Below, piece after piece: positions 28,989-38,167 of a DNA stretch of 39,250 bases. The notes under the pieces are model-generated. The model was not told the origin of the DNA. It did no database searches and was given only the letters and a program-made list of their open reading frames with translations. Numbering within the stretch: position 1 is the first letter of the stretch; each line of letters begins with the position of its first letter. Location: IMG/VR virus record IMGVR_UViG_3300035034_002256, positions 1 through 39,250 of that record; one strand, given 5' to 3'. This stretch comes from a virus. Both the position numbers and the translations under genes were made by a program.

Positions 28989-29210
28989 ATGGATGAAAAA
29001 GTAAAACACATTATCAAAGAAGTACACGCAAATAATGGTAAAGTGCCTGCTCATATTGTAGACCAAATGTTTGAAGTACATAACCAACTATTTCCTAAAA
29101 CAATGGAATTCAATAAAGGGTGTGGTACGTGTAGAAAAAGGACATTCGGAAGAATTCAAACATATTTTAATGATAACATAAATAACCTAGGTAATACTTC
29201 TTTTGGTTAA
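28989..29210 (+). CDS. Hypothetical protein with CGTC motif, 73 aa
   Basis: A short helical N-terminal half (MDEKVKHIIKEVHANNGKVP) and a basic C-terminal part with KGCGTCRKRTFGRIQTYF. The single CxxC pair could bind metal in a dimer. Unknown family. The ORF ends 10 nt before the next gene. Confidence 0.6.
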   Translation: MDEKVKHIIKEVHANNGKVPAHIVDQMFEVHNQLFPKTMEFNKGCGTCRKRTFGRIQTYFNDNINNLGNTSFG

Positions 29211-29216
29211 TATATA
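29209..29216 (+). promoter_or_regulatory. AATATATA late-type box
   Basis: Overlaps the preceding stop codon and is followed by GTTT and the ATG at 29221. Confidence 0.5.
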
Positions 29217-29220
29217 GTTT

Positions 29221-29928
29221 ATGTATGTACTAAAAGAGAAGATCAAAGAATTACTTAAAACGACATCTATCCCTAGTTTCTTTAAAGACAACTCGATGCG
29301 TTTCATGAAGTTATACCAAAGTCCCGATAACGATAATGTTAAAGCTGTTAATATGGCTAAGATACAAAAGGGTGGAATATACTTTATGTTGTATCAAGAT
29401 GAATCTAATTGGATGCAATACTCTCCTATACTATGTTGTGATTTCAGAGATAATAGATTAGTATTCGGTATAAACCTTAACTTCATTCCATTAGAAATAA
29501 GGTTAGAACTTTTTGATAATATCATAAATGATCTCGAAGAAAATAATAATCAACCAAACGGAACTACACCATTTAATTACATCACTTTCGAAAAGGCATA
29601 TAAAATGTTATTAAGATATGGGTATGAATATGCTATTGTTGAATATGAGATTAGTAGAATAGCACAGGTCTATGATATAAAATACGAAGAACTCCCATAT
29701 TGGATTTACTCTCAATACCCCACACTTAAATATGATCCTATAAAACTATATCAAATATGGGAAAGTAAATTAGCTAAAAGACCCGAAAGACATAAAGAGA
29801 TGATCGCTAAATTAGTTAAAGACTTCTATAACGTAACTGATGAATTGATCGAGAACAGCGATGCACTCAAAGGTCATCTACAAAGACTTAAAAGAAACTA
29901 TGATAAGTTTGGAGATAAGTTTAGTTAA
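29221..29928 (+). CDS. Unknown protein in the head-gene cluster, 235 aa
   Basis: A compact mixed domain (IYFMLYQDESNWMQYSPILC, DFRDNRLVFGINLNFIPLEI) followed by helices. No family name is certain. Position just before the portal gene, with a late-type box, suggests a neck, tail or head-assembly protein. The 3' end overlaps the converging 62-aa gene by 8 bp. Confidence 0.65.
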   Translation: MYVLKEKIKELLKTTSIPSFFKDNSMRFMKLYQSPDNDNVKAVNMAKIQKGGIYFMLYQDESNWMQYSPILCCDFRDNRLVFGINLNFIPLEIRLELFDNIINDLEENNNQPNGTTPFNYITFEKAYKMLLRYGYEYAIVEYEISRIAQVYDIKYEELPYWIYSQYPTLKYDPIKLYQIWESKLAKRPERHKEMIAKLVKDFYNVTDELIENSDALKGHLQRLKRNYDKFGDKFS

Positions 29929-30109
29929 TTTCCTTTAATAGTTCCTCTATCAATTTATCGATTTCCTCAGTAAACCCTAAGTTTTCTTCAAGCATAGACT
30001 TAAAAAATCTACTATAAATCTTATCAGTGAAAATGTTATTTTCATCTACTTTAGCGTACCCAAACTCTTTGATGTTATTGACTGCGTTTCGTATTAATCT
30101 CTCTTTCAT
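29921..30109 (-). CDS. Small hypothetical protein, 62 aa
   Basis: Helical and charged (MKERLIRNAVNNIKEFGYAK; IDKLIEELLKEIN at the end). It is inserted in reverse orientation between two forward virion genes, with a weak TATATTTA-like element and CTATATG start like other reverse genes here. Function unknown. Confidence 0.55.
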   Translation of the reverse strand: MKERLIRNAVNNIKEFGYAKVDENNIFTDKIYSRFFKSMLEENLGFTEEIDKLIEELLKEIN

Positions 30110-30154
30110 ATAGTAAATATAATAAATATTTTTTAGGGGATGGTTTTATTTATA

Positions 30155-30162
30155 TATAAATA
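30155..30162 (+). promoter_or_regulatory. TATAAATA, exact T4 late-promoter box
   Basis: TATAAATA, the T4 gp55-dependent late consensus, 18 nt before the portal ATG at 30181. It supports reading the related AATATATA boxes as late promoters. Confidence 0.5.
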
Positions 30163-30180
30163 AAATATTTTAAAATATAA

Positions 30181-31878
30181 ATGGCGAGCTATAATCCGAA
30201 TAACAGTCCAAGTTGGAGTAATAATAACACAGGAAATCAGGGATTTTTTTCGAGAGCGTTAAGAAACATCAGCAGTTGGGGCATGTACTACAATGACATG
30301 GTTTCTAAAAACAAAGTAACTATTGGTATAAATGAAGATCCTAATCAGATGTCAGGTAATGGTGGGATGTATGATTTCTTTTCACAGAGAGCCATTGCTT
30401 CTATATTAAGTCAAAAATCAGTTGCGTACTTAGATAAGAGCGTTAATGATAAAATAAGAATACTTAGAGAATATAGTATAAAAGACGAAATAAAAGATTT
30501 CGTAACTACTATATGTGATGAGGCTATTATTTATGATGATGAAAGAAGATTCTGTGAGCCTAAAAAACTAAAAGACGATTATCCACAAGAGGTAAAAGAT
30601 AGATATTATGAGATATTCGAAGAGGTGTATAACAACTTTAATTTCTCAAATGGAAAAAGAGCTTGGGATATATTCAGAAGATTCTTAATTGATGGATATG
30701 CTGCATATGAAATTGTATGGGATGATAAAGCACAGAATATAATTGGATATGAAGAAGTAGAACCTGTTACTCTAATGCCTGGCTATGAACCTGAATCGGG
30801 TACACATATTTGGATACAGTTTCCCGAAGACCCAACATTAAGAAGAGTGATATTAGATAGCCAAATCATATACCTTTCTTATAAATCTCATAACGAATAT
30901 TCGGAGATGTCATACGTTGAGGGATTAATTAGACCATATAACCAACTTAAAATAATTGAACAAAGTAAGATCATATTTAATATGGCTAATGCTACAATTT
31001 ATCAAAAGTATGTAATACCTGTTAAAGACCTACCTAGACAAAGAGCAGAAGAAAGTGTTGGTAAGATGATTGCTAACTATTCAGAAGAAGTGAGTTGGGA
31101 TGATACTATGGGTGTTCCTGAGATTAACGGAAGTAAGCATATACCTTATAATAAACAATTATGGTTTCCTGAGGGAGAAAGTGGTACGCCACAATTTGAA
31201 TTACTATCACCTGATGGTCATAACTTAAATGAAAACGATATGTTGACATGGTTTTATAATGCTTTAAAAAGAGCTAGTAATATCCCATTCTCAAGATTTG
31301 ATAAAGATAATGGTGGTGGAGCTATTTATGATAACAGTTCTGGAATGACTAACGATGAAGTAAAATTTGGAAACTTTGTAGGAAGATTAAGAACATCTTT
31401 TAAAGAAGTTGTTATTAAACCAATGAAACTTCAGATGCTTAGAGAATTTCCTGAGTATAAAGAAGACGCTAAACTATTAAATAGTATTGATGTAGAGTTT
31501 AATTCTAACGATCTATTCGAAGAATGGAAGCGAATTAACAACCTAAACAAACGTGTTGAAACTGTACAGAAATTAGCAGATGCTATTGAAATAGATGGAA
31601 GACCTTATTTCCATCCTGAGTATATAGTTGATAAATACTTAAAACTTACTGAAGAAGAAAAACAAGAAAACGAAGCATATTGGAAGAAGAAACCAATTAA
31701 AGGAGACGCAGGCGATGGATCAGGAGGTGGTGACAGCTTTGGTGGTGATGATGACTTTGGTGGTGGAGACTTCGGTGGCGATGACGATTTCGGTGGCGGT
31801 GAAGATCTAGGTGGAGAAGACCTAGGCGGTGGCGCAGATGAAGGCGGTGGAGAAGACGTTGGTGATTTCGAATTCTAA
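30181..31878 (+). CDS. gp20-like portal protein
   Basis: 565 aa. The portal forms the dodecameric ring through which DNA enters the head. Similar to T4 gp20 across its length: an N-terminal section with SINDEIKDFVTTICDEAIIYD-like sequence (compare EVDNAVSEIVSDAIVYED), IFRRFLIDGYAAYEIVWD, PVKDLPRQRAEESVGKMIAN, NMLTWFYNALKRASNIPFSRF and KFGNFVGRLRTSF. The last 55 residues are an unusual Gly/Asp-rich tail of repeated FGGDDDFGGG units, absent from T4. First gene of the conserved head module. Confidence 0.93.
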   Translation: MASYNPNNSPSWSNNNTGNQGFFSRALRNISSWGMYYNDMVSKNKVTIGINEDPNQMSGNGGMYDFFSQRAIASILSQKSVAYLDKSVNDKIRILREYSIKDEIKDFVTTICDEAIIYDDERRFCEPKKLKDDYPQEVKDRYYEIFEEVYNNFNFSNGKRAWDIFRRFLIDGYAAYEIVWDDKAQNIIGYEEVEPVTLMPGYEPESGTHIWIQFPEDPTLRRVILDSQIIYLSYKSHNEYSEMSYVEGLIRPYNQLKIIEQSKIIFNMANATIYQKYVIPVKDLPRQRAEESVGKMIANYSEEVSWDDTMGVPEINGSKHIPYNKQLWFPEGESGTPQFELLSPDGHNLNENDMLTWFYNALKRASNIPFSRFDKDNGGGAIYDNSSGMTNDEVKFGNFVGRLRTSFKEVVIKPMKLQMLREFPEYKEDAKLLNSIDVEFNSNDLFEEWKRINNLNKRVETVQKLADAIEIDGRPYFHPEYIVDKYLKLTEEEKQENEAYWKKKPIKGDAGDGSGGGDSFGGDDDFGGGDFGGDDDFGGGEDLGGEDLGGGADEGGGEDVGDFEF

Positions 31879-31879
31879 T

Positions 31880-32254
31880 CTAAGGTAAATATTCTTTAGC
31901 ATATCCTAAATCAATAAGTTCTTGGTTCAAATAAATTTGTTCTCCTGTTTCTTCATTGATATAATAAATCTTAGCAAGGTATCTACCATACTTACCTGTT
32001 CTATCTTTAATAGATTGTATAATAACATTTTTTTCAAGGATTTTAGATCTGACATAATCTCTCGATATTCGACCCTGTTCTAATTCTTCACCACGCATTT
32101 CAGGTGTATCTATTCCATATAACCTCAACGCTACTCCTTTTCCTTCAAGTCCGTTTTGTTTTATTCCGAACCCTAGGTCGAAATGACATCTAATAGTATC
32201 ACCATCGTAGACTGATACTACATATCCTCTATATACATATTCTGTTGTTATCAT
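31880..32254 (-). CDS. Staphylococcal-nuclease-like (SNase) nuclease
   Basis: 124 aa with the thermonuclease motifs: SVYDGDTIRC (calcium-site Asp), LRLYGIDTPEMRG with Arg44, Asp49 and Glu52, and GKYGRYLAKIYY with Arg91; these match Arg35, Asp40, Glu43 and Arg87 of the staphylococcal enzyme. It has no signal peptide, so it acts in the cytoplasm or virion. It sits backwards between portal and protease genes with its own box, and its stop is 1 nt from the portal stop. It looks like an inserted independent gene. Confidence 0.88.
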   Translation of the reverse strand: MITTEYVYRGYVVSVYDGDTIRCHFDLGFGIKQNGLEGKGVALRLYGIDTPEMRGEELEQGRISRDYVRSKILEKNVIIQSIKDRTGKYGRYLAKIYYINEETGEQIYLNQELIDLGYAKEYLP

Positions 32255-32258
32255 ATAG

Positions 32259-32266
32259 TATATATT
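32259..32266 (-). promoter_or_regulatory. AATATATA late-type box
   Basis: Reverse strand, followed by CTAT and the ATG of the nuclease gene at 32254. Confidence 0.5.
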
Positions 32267-32368
32267 TTTAATTAAATACTAATATGTGGTATATAGATAT
32301 AATATATAAGATAATTAAAGATAATACAATTATTTGCTGATTTTAGAAAAAAGGCGTTTTCTAAGGTA

Positions 32369-32376
32369 AATATATA
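32369..32376 (+). promoter_or_regulatory. AATATATA late-type box of the protease-scaffold gene
   Basis: Followed by GTATAAG and a 24-nt A-rich leader to ATG 32400. A second copy lies at 32301-32308, and a small inverted repeat (32343-32350 with 32357-32364) just upstream. Confidence 0.5.
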
Positions 32377-32399
32377 GTATAAGAAAAATAATATAACCT

Positions 32400-34646
32400 A
32401 TGAAAAACGTATTAATCATTGAACATAATCCTACTTCATTAAAACCCATTAATGAATCAGCAGGAAAAGGTCAAGAAGATAAGTATACATTAGGAGGCGT
32501 ATTTACAGAATTTGACAAAAAGAATAGAAACGATAGGGTCTATACTTGGAGTAAGTTCGAACCTGCATTAAACGAATTAAATGAAAGAATCAGCACAATG
32601 GGTGTATACGGTGAGTATGATCATCCCGATACTTTTGATACTTCATTAAAGAATGCATCACACATGGTTGAAACGGCTTCTTATGACGAAAAAAACAATT
32701 GTGTTACAGGAAAAATCAGATTACTTAATACTCAGTGGGGTAAAGAAGCAAAAGCATTGGTTGAAGATAATTCACCTTTATTCGTTTCTTCGAGAGCTGC
32801 AGGTATTACAGAAGGTAATGGTGAAGTAACACTTAAAAAATTATTCACATATGATATTGTGGCAGATCCAGGATTTTCCTCTGCTAGAATGCAATCATTG
32901 AATGAATCTATGGGCTATTCATCAAATTCCAACTTTCAAATATATGAAATGGATGATGAAACAAAAATTAATCAATTATTTGAAATGAACAAAAATGATA
33001 TGGTAACAAAACAGCAAATGGTAGATTACTCTGAGTATTTAGTAGAAAACATCAAAGAGGTGAAAGCTAAAATCAACGAATCTATCAAAACAGGTCAAAT
33101 TCAACCTAAAAAATTAAATGAATTAACACAGTATTACGAAAGAATGCTTGAAGAACAAAATAAGATGACTAAGTACTTAGATTACTTAGCTGAAAATTTA
33201 CAAGTTGTAGTAAAAGAAAACATAGAATTAAAAGAAAGTAATTCTAAGTTAGAAAAAACTACTAACAACCTTATTAAGCATAATGATTATTTAGCTGAAA
33301 ACTTAGAGAAGTCTATTGAATTCTCTGATTATATTGCTGAGGAATTAGATAAGTCTGTAGAATACAGTGAGTATATCGCTGAGGAATTAGATAAGTCTAT
33401 CCAATATGGTGAGTATATCGCTGAGGAATTAGATAAGTCTATCCAATATGGTGAATACATTGCTGAAAACTTAAACAAATCTATTGAATTCTCTGATTAT
33501 TTAGCTGAGAATTTAGATAACTCAATCGTATATTCTGAATATTTAGCTGAAAACATTGATACTAATATCAAGTACTCTGAATACATTGCTGAGAATTTAG
33601 ATAGCGGTTTAGCATACACTGATTATGTTGCTGAACAATTAGATAAGTCTATTGAATACAGCAAAATGATTACAGAAAAATTAAACGAATCATCTAGTAA
33701 ATTATTTGAAAGCGTTGAGGGCGAAGAAATGGATGGATTTCCATCACCTGATATCGTAGGTCTTTCTGAACTAGAAATGGATATGGAAGAAGATGAAGAT
33801 GAGGATGAAGATAATTTGGATATCAACGTTGATGTTGATGTTGAAATTGAAGGATCTGAGGATGACGTAAACTGCAGAGTAGTTTGTGATGATGACGAAG
33901 ATGTAAATATAGATGATACTCCCGAATTAGAAGAAGGTGAAACAGAAGAAATTATTTCTGATGAGCTTGATGAAGAAGAAGAGGAAATGGAAGAAAAGGA
34001 AGAATTAGAAGAAGCAATTTCTGAAGAAGTTTCACAAGAAGAAGCACACGACGAAGATAAAGACGAGTGTAAAGACTGTGAAGAAGAAAAAGAAGAAGAA
34101 GAAGAAGAAGATTTAATGATGGAAAATAATCTATCAAAATCTATCGACCAATTAATATTAGAAGCTAAAAAACGAGAAGCTTCTAAGACAAACGAACCTA
34201 ATTTCTTGTCGTTTTTAAATAAAGATCAGTTAGATTCATTCTACGCTTTAGAGAACGATGATAGAGAATTAGTTATTGCCCATATAAACGAGAAGGGTAA
34301 TTATTATTCTACAAGTGATGTACTAACTCTTATGAACGAAGCATTAGCTACGAAAGAGAAGAGTTTAGAGGAACGTTTAGTCGATGAAATGCCTGAGGAA
34401 GTTAAGGACAAATGGGAAAAGATTACAGAATCTGCAAAGAACTCAATATTGAGTCAAGCTAGATTACATCCTACTACTAATTGGAATGAAGCGACTATGG
34501 AGCATTTTTGGTTAACTCGTAAGTTCCCTGCGATCAGAGAGTCAAACCGTGAATTGATCAACAAAGAAGATAGATTAATCCTAGAGGATAGTTTATCAGA
34601 TGATGCGATGAATTCAATTATGGAGAAATTTAATTCAATTAAATAA
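32400..34646 (+). CDS. Prohead protease-scaffold fusion (gp21/gp22-like)
   Basis: 748 aa. Residues about 1-170 are a T4 gp21-type serine protease: YTLGGVFTEFDKKNRNDRVY, GEYDHPD with His75 (T4 NHP), PLFVSSRAAG with Ser130/131, and DIVADPGF. Residues about 205-440 are a long coiled coil with 14-residue repeats (YSEYIAEELDKSIQ-like); two units, 33369-33410 and 33411-33452, are identical in DNA. A highly acidic section (about 465-580) and a helical C-terminal domain follow. T4 encodes protease and scaffold separately. Likely self-processing sites are INE-S (19/20) and LNE-S (169/170). Confidence 0.88.
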   Translation: MKNVLIIEHNPTSLKPINESAGKGQEDKYTLGGVFTEFDKKNRNDRVYTWSKFEPALNELNERISTMGVYGEYDHPDTFDTSLKNASHMVETASYDEKNNCVTGKIRLLNTQWGKEAKALVEDNSPLFVSSRAAGITEGNGEVTLKKLFTYDIVADPGFSSARMQSLNESMGYSSNSNFQIYEMDDETKINQLFEMNKNDMVTKQQMVDYSEYLVENIKEVKAKINESIKTGQIQPKKLNELTQYYERMLEEQNKMTKYLDYLAENLQVVVKENIELKESNSKLEKTTNNLIKHNDYLAENLEKSIEFSDYIAEELDKSVEYSEYIAEELDKSIQYGEYIAEELDKSIQYGEYIAENLNKSIEFSDYLAENLDNSIVYSEYLAENIDTNIKYSEYIAENLDSGLAYTDYVAEQLDKSIEYSKMITEKLNESSSKLFESVEGEEMDGFPSPDIVGLSELEMDMEEDEDEDEDNLDINVDVDVEIEGSEDDVNCRVVCDDDEDVNIDDTPELEEGETEEIISDELDEEEEEMEEKEELEEAISEEVSQEEAHDEDKDECKDCEEEKEEEEEEDLMMENNLSKSIDQLILEAKKREASKTNEPNFLSFLNKDQLDSFYALENDDRELVIAHINEKGNYYSTSDVLTLMNEALATKEKSLEERLVDEMPEEVKDKWEKITESAKNSILSQARLHPTTNWNEATMEHFWLTRKFPAIRESNRELINKEDRLILEDSLSDDAMNSIMEKFNSIK

Positions 34647-34702
34647 GATCCAAAAACTATCACTTAAAGTTGAAAAACGGAAAAAACACGCTTTTTAATG
34701 TG

Positions 34703-34710
34703 AATATATA
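34703..34710 (+). promoter_or_regulatory. AATATATA late-type box of the capsid gene
   Basis: Followed by CTATAAG and a 24-nt A-rich leader to the ATG at 34742, closely matching the protease-scaffold promoter layout. Confidence 0.55.
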
Positions 34711-34741
34711 CTATAAGTGAAATAAAAAAAATAAAGTTAAA

Positions 34742-36454
34742 ATGATAAACTTAGACAAAACAGTAAAAAAATGGACTCCAATTCTAGAGAATATGGGAGT
34801 TGAGGGATCTGATCGTTTAGATTGGATGTCAGAGTACGCAGAGTATCATTCATTGAATGAAAATGCTTATGCAAACTTAGGTAATTTTAATGGCATGGGC
34901 GGTGTAGCTAACCCAACGGTAGCTGCTAACCCAGGTAATGCATTAGGAGTTACAGATTTCAGCAGAGGATACAATGCTGATGGAAATTCAGGCTCAGGTG
35001 ACTACGGTCAGCAATTATTGCCTGTTGCGATGAAAATTGCTGCACAAACAATTGGTTTAGACCTAGTAAGCGTAAAGCCTACACCTGGTCCAAAAATTGA
35101 TTTAATGTACATCGATTTCGCATACGATGATAACACAAACGAAACAAATGAAAGACCTCAGGTTTTTGCTATTGATTTCGGAGCTAATGCAGGTGCATTG
35201 GAAACTTTCCTTAATGCAGCTTCAGCAGAAGCAGGTGCTATCCAAAGAGTAGGTGGTTTAACTGAGAGAGTATATCTTTCATTAAATGACGCTGCGGCTA
35301 ACGCACAAACAGGTTATGATCCAGGTGTTGCACCTGTTGGATCAAAACAATCATGGGTTGAATTCTTAGGATACTCTCGTATCGATAGAAAGCCTATGTT
35401 CAGAATTTTCCGTCAGGCTAACGTAGCAACAGCTACTACAGGTTCTGCATGGGGATTTGTACAAGCTGATAACACTTTTACAACTGATGAGGTATTAACT
35501 ACTGTATTCGGTGGTGGATTTGGTGACACAGCAGGTGGCGCAACTTCTGCAACAGGTTCTAGCACAAGCTTAGAATTAGTGTCTGCATTAGAAGATCACT
35601 TACCTGCATTTGCAGCAAACTTTGCTTCTGACAAATATCCTCAAACAAGAGAACAAGAAGAAACTAATTACCCAGGAATTATTGCTCCTAGAGTACAATC
35701 TAAGACAATCCAAGCGGGAACATTAGAAATTTCTACTGCTCTTAAGAGAACTGAGATAGAAGATATCAAAGCAAACTTAGGTATCGATATCGTTCAAAAA
35801 ATGGAGTCAATCCTTGTGAACGAATTATCACAAACTATCTCTAAGCAAATAGTTGAAAAATTATTTGAAATGGGTGACTTAAACCGTCAGTCTGCACCTG
35901 GTTACACAACTGCAACTGCTGCTACAACAGTATTTGATTTAGACGTTGATGCATACCTTGGATCATCTGCTTCGCCAGGTGGTGAAACTTCTCACGCTGT
36001 ACAAAGAAGATTAGTGACTAAAATCCTTAATTCTTCTAACTACTTAGCAACAGAAGGTCGTGTAGGTCCTGCTCAGTTCGTAGTTACTAACGGACGTTTA
36101 GCTGCTGCTTTAGCTGACATCGCAGGTTATACAATTAACCCTGTGAAATCTAAAGTAAATGGTTCAGGTCAACTGTATCCAATGGGTACAATCGGAGACG
36201 TTCAAATTTACGTTGATCCTTACATGTTATATAATGATAACAGAATGTTAGTAGGACGTAAGAACAATCCTGACCAACCAGGTATCGTATTCGTACCATA
36301 CTTAATGGCTCAGTCAATCAGCTTATTATCTGAAGCTACATTCGCACCAAGAATGTTGTTAAGATCTAGATATGCGATTGCAGAGTTAGGATTTTATCCA
36401 CAAAAACAATATATGACAGTTAAAGTTGTAGATACTAATAATATCTTAGCGTAA
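34742..36454 (+). CDS. gp23-like major capsid protein
   Basis: 570 aa, HK97-fold major capsid protein of the T4 type. The N-terminus (VKKWTPILENMGVEG) parallels T4 gp23 LLNKWKPLLEGEGL. LLPVAMKIAAQTIGLDLVSV and KIDLMYIDFAYDD match the start of the gp23 core, and ISTALKRTEIEDIKANLGID, FVVTNGRLAAALADIAGY and LYPMGTIGDVQIYVDPYM match its later segments. A likely maturation site is LNE-N at residues 40/41 (T4 gp23 is cut after Glu65). Base composition is less A+T-biased than neighbours, as expected for the most expressed virion gene. A strong terminator follows. Confidence 0.95.
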   Translation: MINLDKTVKKWTPILENMGVEGSDRLDWMSEYAEYHSLNENAYANLGNFNGMGGVANPTVAANPGNALGVTDFSRGYNADGNSGSGDYGQQLLPVAMKIAAQTIGLDLVSVKPTPGPKIDLMYIDFAYDDNTNETNERPQVFAIDFGANAGALETFLNAASAEAGAIQRVGGLTERVYLSLNDAAANAQTGYDPGVAPVGSKQSWVEFLGYSRIDRKPMFRIFRQANVATATTGSAWGFVQADNTFTTDEVLTTVFGGGFGDTAGGATSATGSSTSLELVSALEDHLPAFAANFASDKYPQTREQEETNYPGIIAPRVQSKTIQAGTLEISTALKRTEIEDIKANLGIDIVQKMESILVNELSQTISKQIVEKLFEMGDLNRQSAPGYTTATAATTVFDLDVDAYLGSSASPGGETSHAVQRRLVTKILNSSNYLATEGRVGPAQFVVTNGRLAAALADIAGYTINPVKSKVNGSGQLYPMGTIGDVQIYVDPYMLYNDNRMLVGRKNNPDQPGIVFVPYLMAQSISLLSEATFAPRMLLRSRYAIAELGFYPQKQYMTVKVVDTNNILA

Positions 36455-36477
36455 TAACTACATAAATATATTACAGA

Positions 36478-36511
36478 AAAAACTCTTTGGTTCGCCAAAG
36501 AGTTTTTTTTT
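36478..36511 (+). terminator. Intrinsic terminator after the capsid gene
   Basis: A 13-bp perfect stem (36478-36490 with 36495-36507), TTCG tetraloop, nine T (36503-36511). It marks the end of the head-gene unit. Confidence 0.95.
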
Positions 36512-36525
36512 GTTTATATTTGTCT

Positions 36526-36533
36526 AATATATA
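36526..36533 (+). promoter_or_regulatory. AATATATA late-type box
   Basis: 6 nt before the ATG at 36540; a TATATTTG lies just upstream (36515-36522), so host- and phage-type elements adjoin. Confidence 0.4.
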
Positions 36534-36539
36534 AGGTAC

Positions 36540-38162
36540 ATGGAACAAAAGTTACTTGAAATATTTGAAAGTCCTCATAGGATGAGGGAAACGTATGTTA
36601 AAAAACATCACCCAAGTCTATATGATAGTATTATATCATATGTGGATTTTGACATTTCTTTCAAAGAAAAGCTTTGGTATTACTATAATAAACTAGAAGA
36701 AAAAATTACATGTAAGTGTGGTAAGGAAACTACGTTCAATAAGAATTTTAAAGACGGTTATAAAAAATATTGCTCTGCTAAATGCGCACAGACAGCCGAA
36801 TCTACTAAAGAAAAAAGAAAGAAAACTACTTTACATAAATATGGTGTTGATAATGTAGCTAAAAGTCAGAAAATTAAAGACAAGACCGAAGAAACCAATA
36901 TCGAAAGGTATGGTCATAGATCTACGTTTCAAAATAAAGAAGTTCAGAGCAAATGGAAGGAAAATATTAAAAACAAATATGGCGTTGATCATATCTTCCA
37001 ATCAGAGGAAGTAAAAGGAAAGATACAAGATACTATGAAGGAAAGGTATGGTGGACATTATACCAAAACCGATCATTATACAGATAAGCTTGGTGAAATT
37101 GGATTCAAGGAACTAATAAGGAAAAAGAAGTTAGATAAACACAAAGATTTTTTTAAAACACATGGTTATGAGTTTATAGAAATTAAAGATTATAGGAAAT
37201 TCACCATAAAAAAGGATGATGATATATTCGAAATATATTGGGAAACTTTTATAAATAGGCTAGAAAACGGATATGAAATATCTACTAATATAAACCCATT
37301 ATATTATACAGGTCAAAGTGAAAAGGAAAAGGAACTCATATCATGGATTAGGACATTGGGTGTAGAAATCGATGAATCTAATAGAAAAATACTAAATGGT
37401 AAAGAAATAGATATATTTCTACCTGAATATAAATTAGGAATAGAATTCAATGGTTTATATTGGCATAGTGAAATGAATAAAGAAAAGAAACATCATATAA
37501 ACAAAACAAAACAGTTAAATGAATTAGGAATTAGTTTGGTACACGTATGGGAGGATGATTGGGATCATAAAAAAAATATAATACAATCTATTATTCTTAA
37601 TAAGTTAAATAAAATATCTAATAAGATATATGCTAGAAAGTGTATTATAAAAGAAGTAAATAGTAAGGAAACTAATTCCTTTTTAGATAAAAACCATATA
37701 CAAGGTAAGTCAAAGGCTAATATTAAATTAGGTCTATATTATAGAGATGAATTAGTTAGCCTAATGACGTTTGGTTATCGTAATATAAACGGAACTAAGC
37801 AATATGAACTGATTAGGTTTTGTAATAAAATAAATAATATTGTCGTTGGGTCAGCTTCTAAATTATTTAAATATTTTATTAATAATTATAATTATGATAA
37901 CATCTTATCATACTCTGATATAAGTATGTTTGATGGCAAATTATATGAAATGTTAGGATTCGAAAACATGGGGGAAACTTCTCTAAACTATTGGTGGGTT
38001 GTTGATAAAAAGAGGTATCATCGGTTTACATATAATAAGAAAAAGTTGATCAAAGAAGGACATGACCCAAACTTGACAGAAAAGGAAATTATGTATTCTC
38101 TAGGTAATTATAGAATTTGGGGATGTGGTCAAATTAGGTGGGTATATAAAAAACGATATTAA
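36540..38162 (+). CDS. Free-standing homing endonuclease (EDxHD/Vsr-like)
   Basis: 540 aa, modular. Residues 58-82 carry a CKCG...CSAKC zinc motif. Residues about 94-170 hold three to four copies of a 23-residue helical unit (TTLHKYGVDNVAKSQKIKDK, NIERYGHRSTFQNKEVQSKW, NIKNKYGVDHIFQSEEVKGK) probably reading DNA. A Vsr/PD-(D/E)XK-like nuclease follows at about 285-345 (GKEIDIFLPEYKLGIEFNGL, YWHS, VHVWEDDW). The last 180 residues look GNAT-like (ELIRFCNKINNIVVGSASKL). Such proteins cut phage genomes lacking the gene and spread by repair. Its place beside the capsid gene is typical of homing genes. Confidence 0.8.
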   Translation: MEQKLLEIFESPHRMRETYVKKHHPSLYDSIISYVDFDISFKEKLWYYYNKLEEKITCKCGKETTFNKNFKDGYKKYCSAKCAQTAESTKEKRKKTTLHKYGVDNVAKSQKIKDKTEETNIERYGHRSTFQNKEVQSKWKENIKNKYGVDHIFQSEEVKGKIQDTMKERYGGHYTKTDHYTDKLGEIGFKELIRKKKLDKHKDFFKTHGYEFIEIKDYRKFTIKKDDDIFEIYWETFINRLENGYEISTNINPLYYTGQSEKEKELISWIRTLGVEIDESNRKILNGKEIDIFLPEYKLGIEFNGLYWHSEMNKEKKHHINKTKQLNELGISLVHVWEDDWDHKKNIIQSIILNKLNKISNKIYARKCIIKEVNSKETNSFLDKNHIQGKSKANIKLGLYYRDELVSLMTFGYRNINGTKQYELIRFCNKINNIVVGSASKLFKYFINNYNYDNILSYSDISMFDGKLYEMLGFENMGETSLNYWWVVDKKRYHRFTYNKKKLIKEGHDPNLTEKEIMYSLGNYRIWGCGQIRWVYKKRY

Positions 38163-38167
38163 TTTTT

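Noticed and set aside
32343-32364. Hairpin upstream of the protease-scaffold gene as a terminator
   Set aside because: Only 8 A+T-rich base pairs and no following T run; it more likely reflects A+T-rich sequence near the promoter.
33623-34137. Reverse-strand Ser- and Leu-rich ORFs within the scaffold region
   Set aside because: They are antisense shadows of Glu/Asp-rich repeats with low-complexity products.
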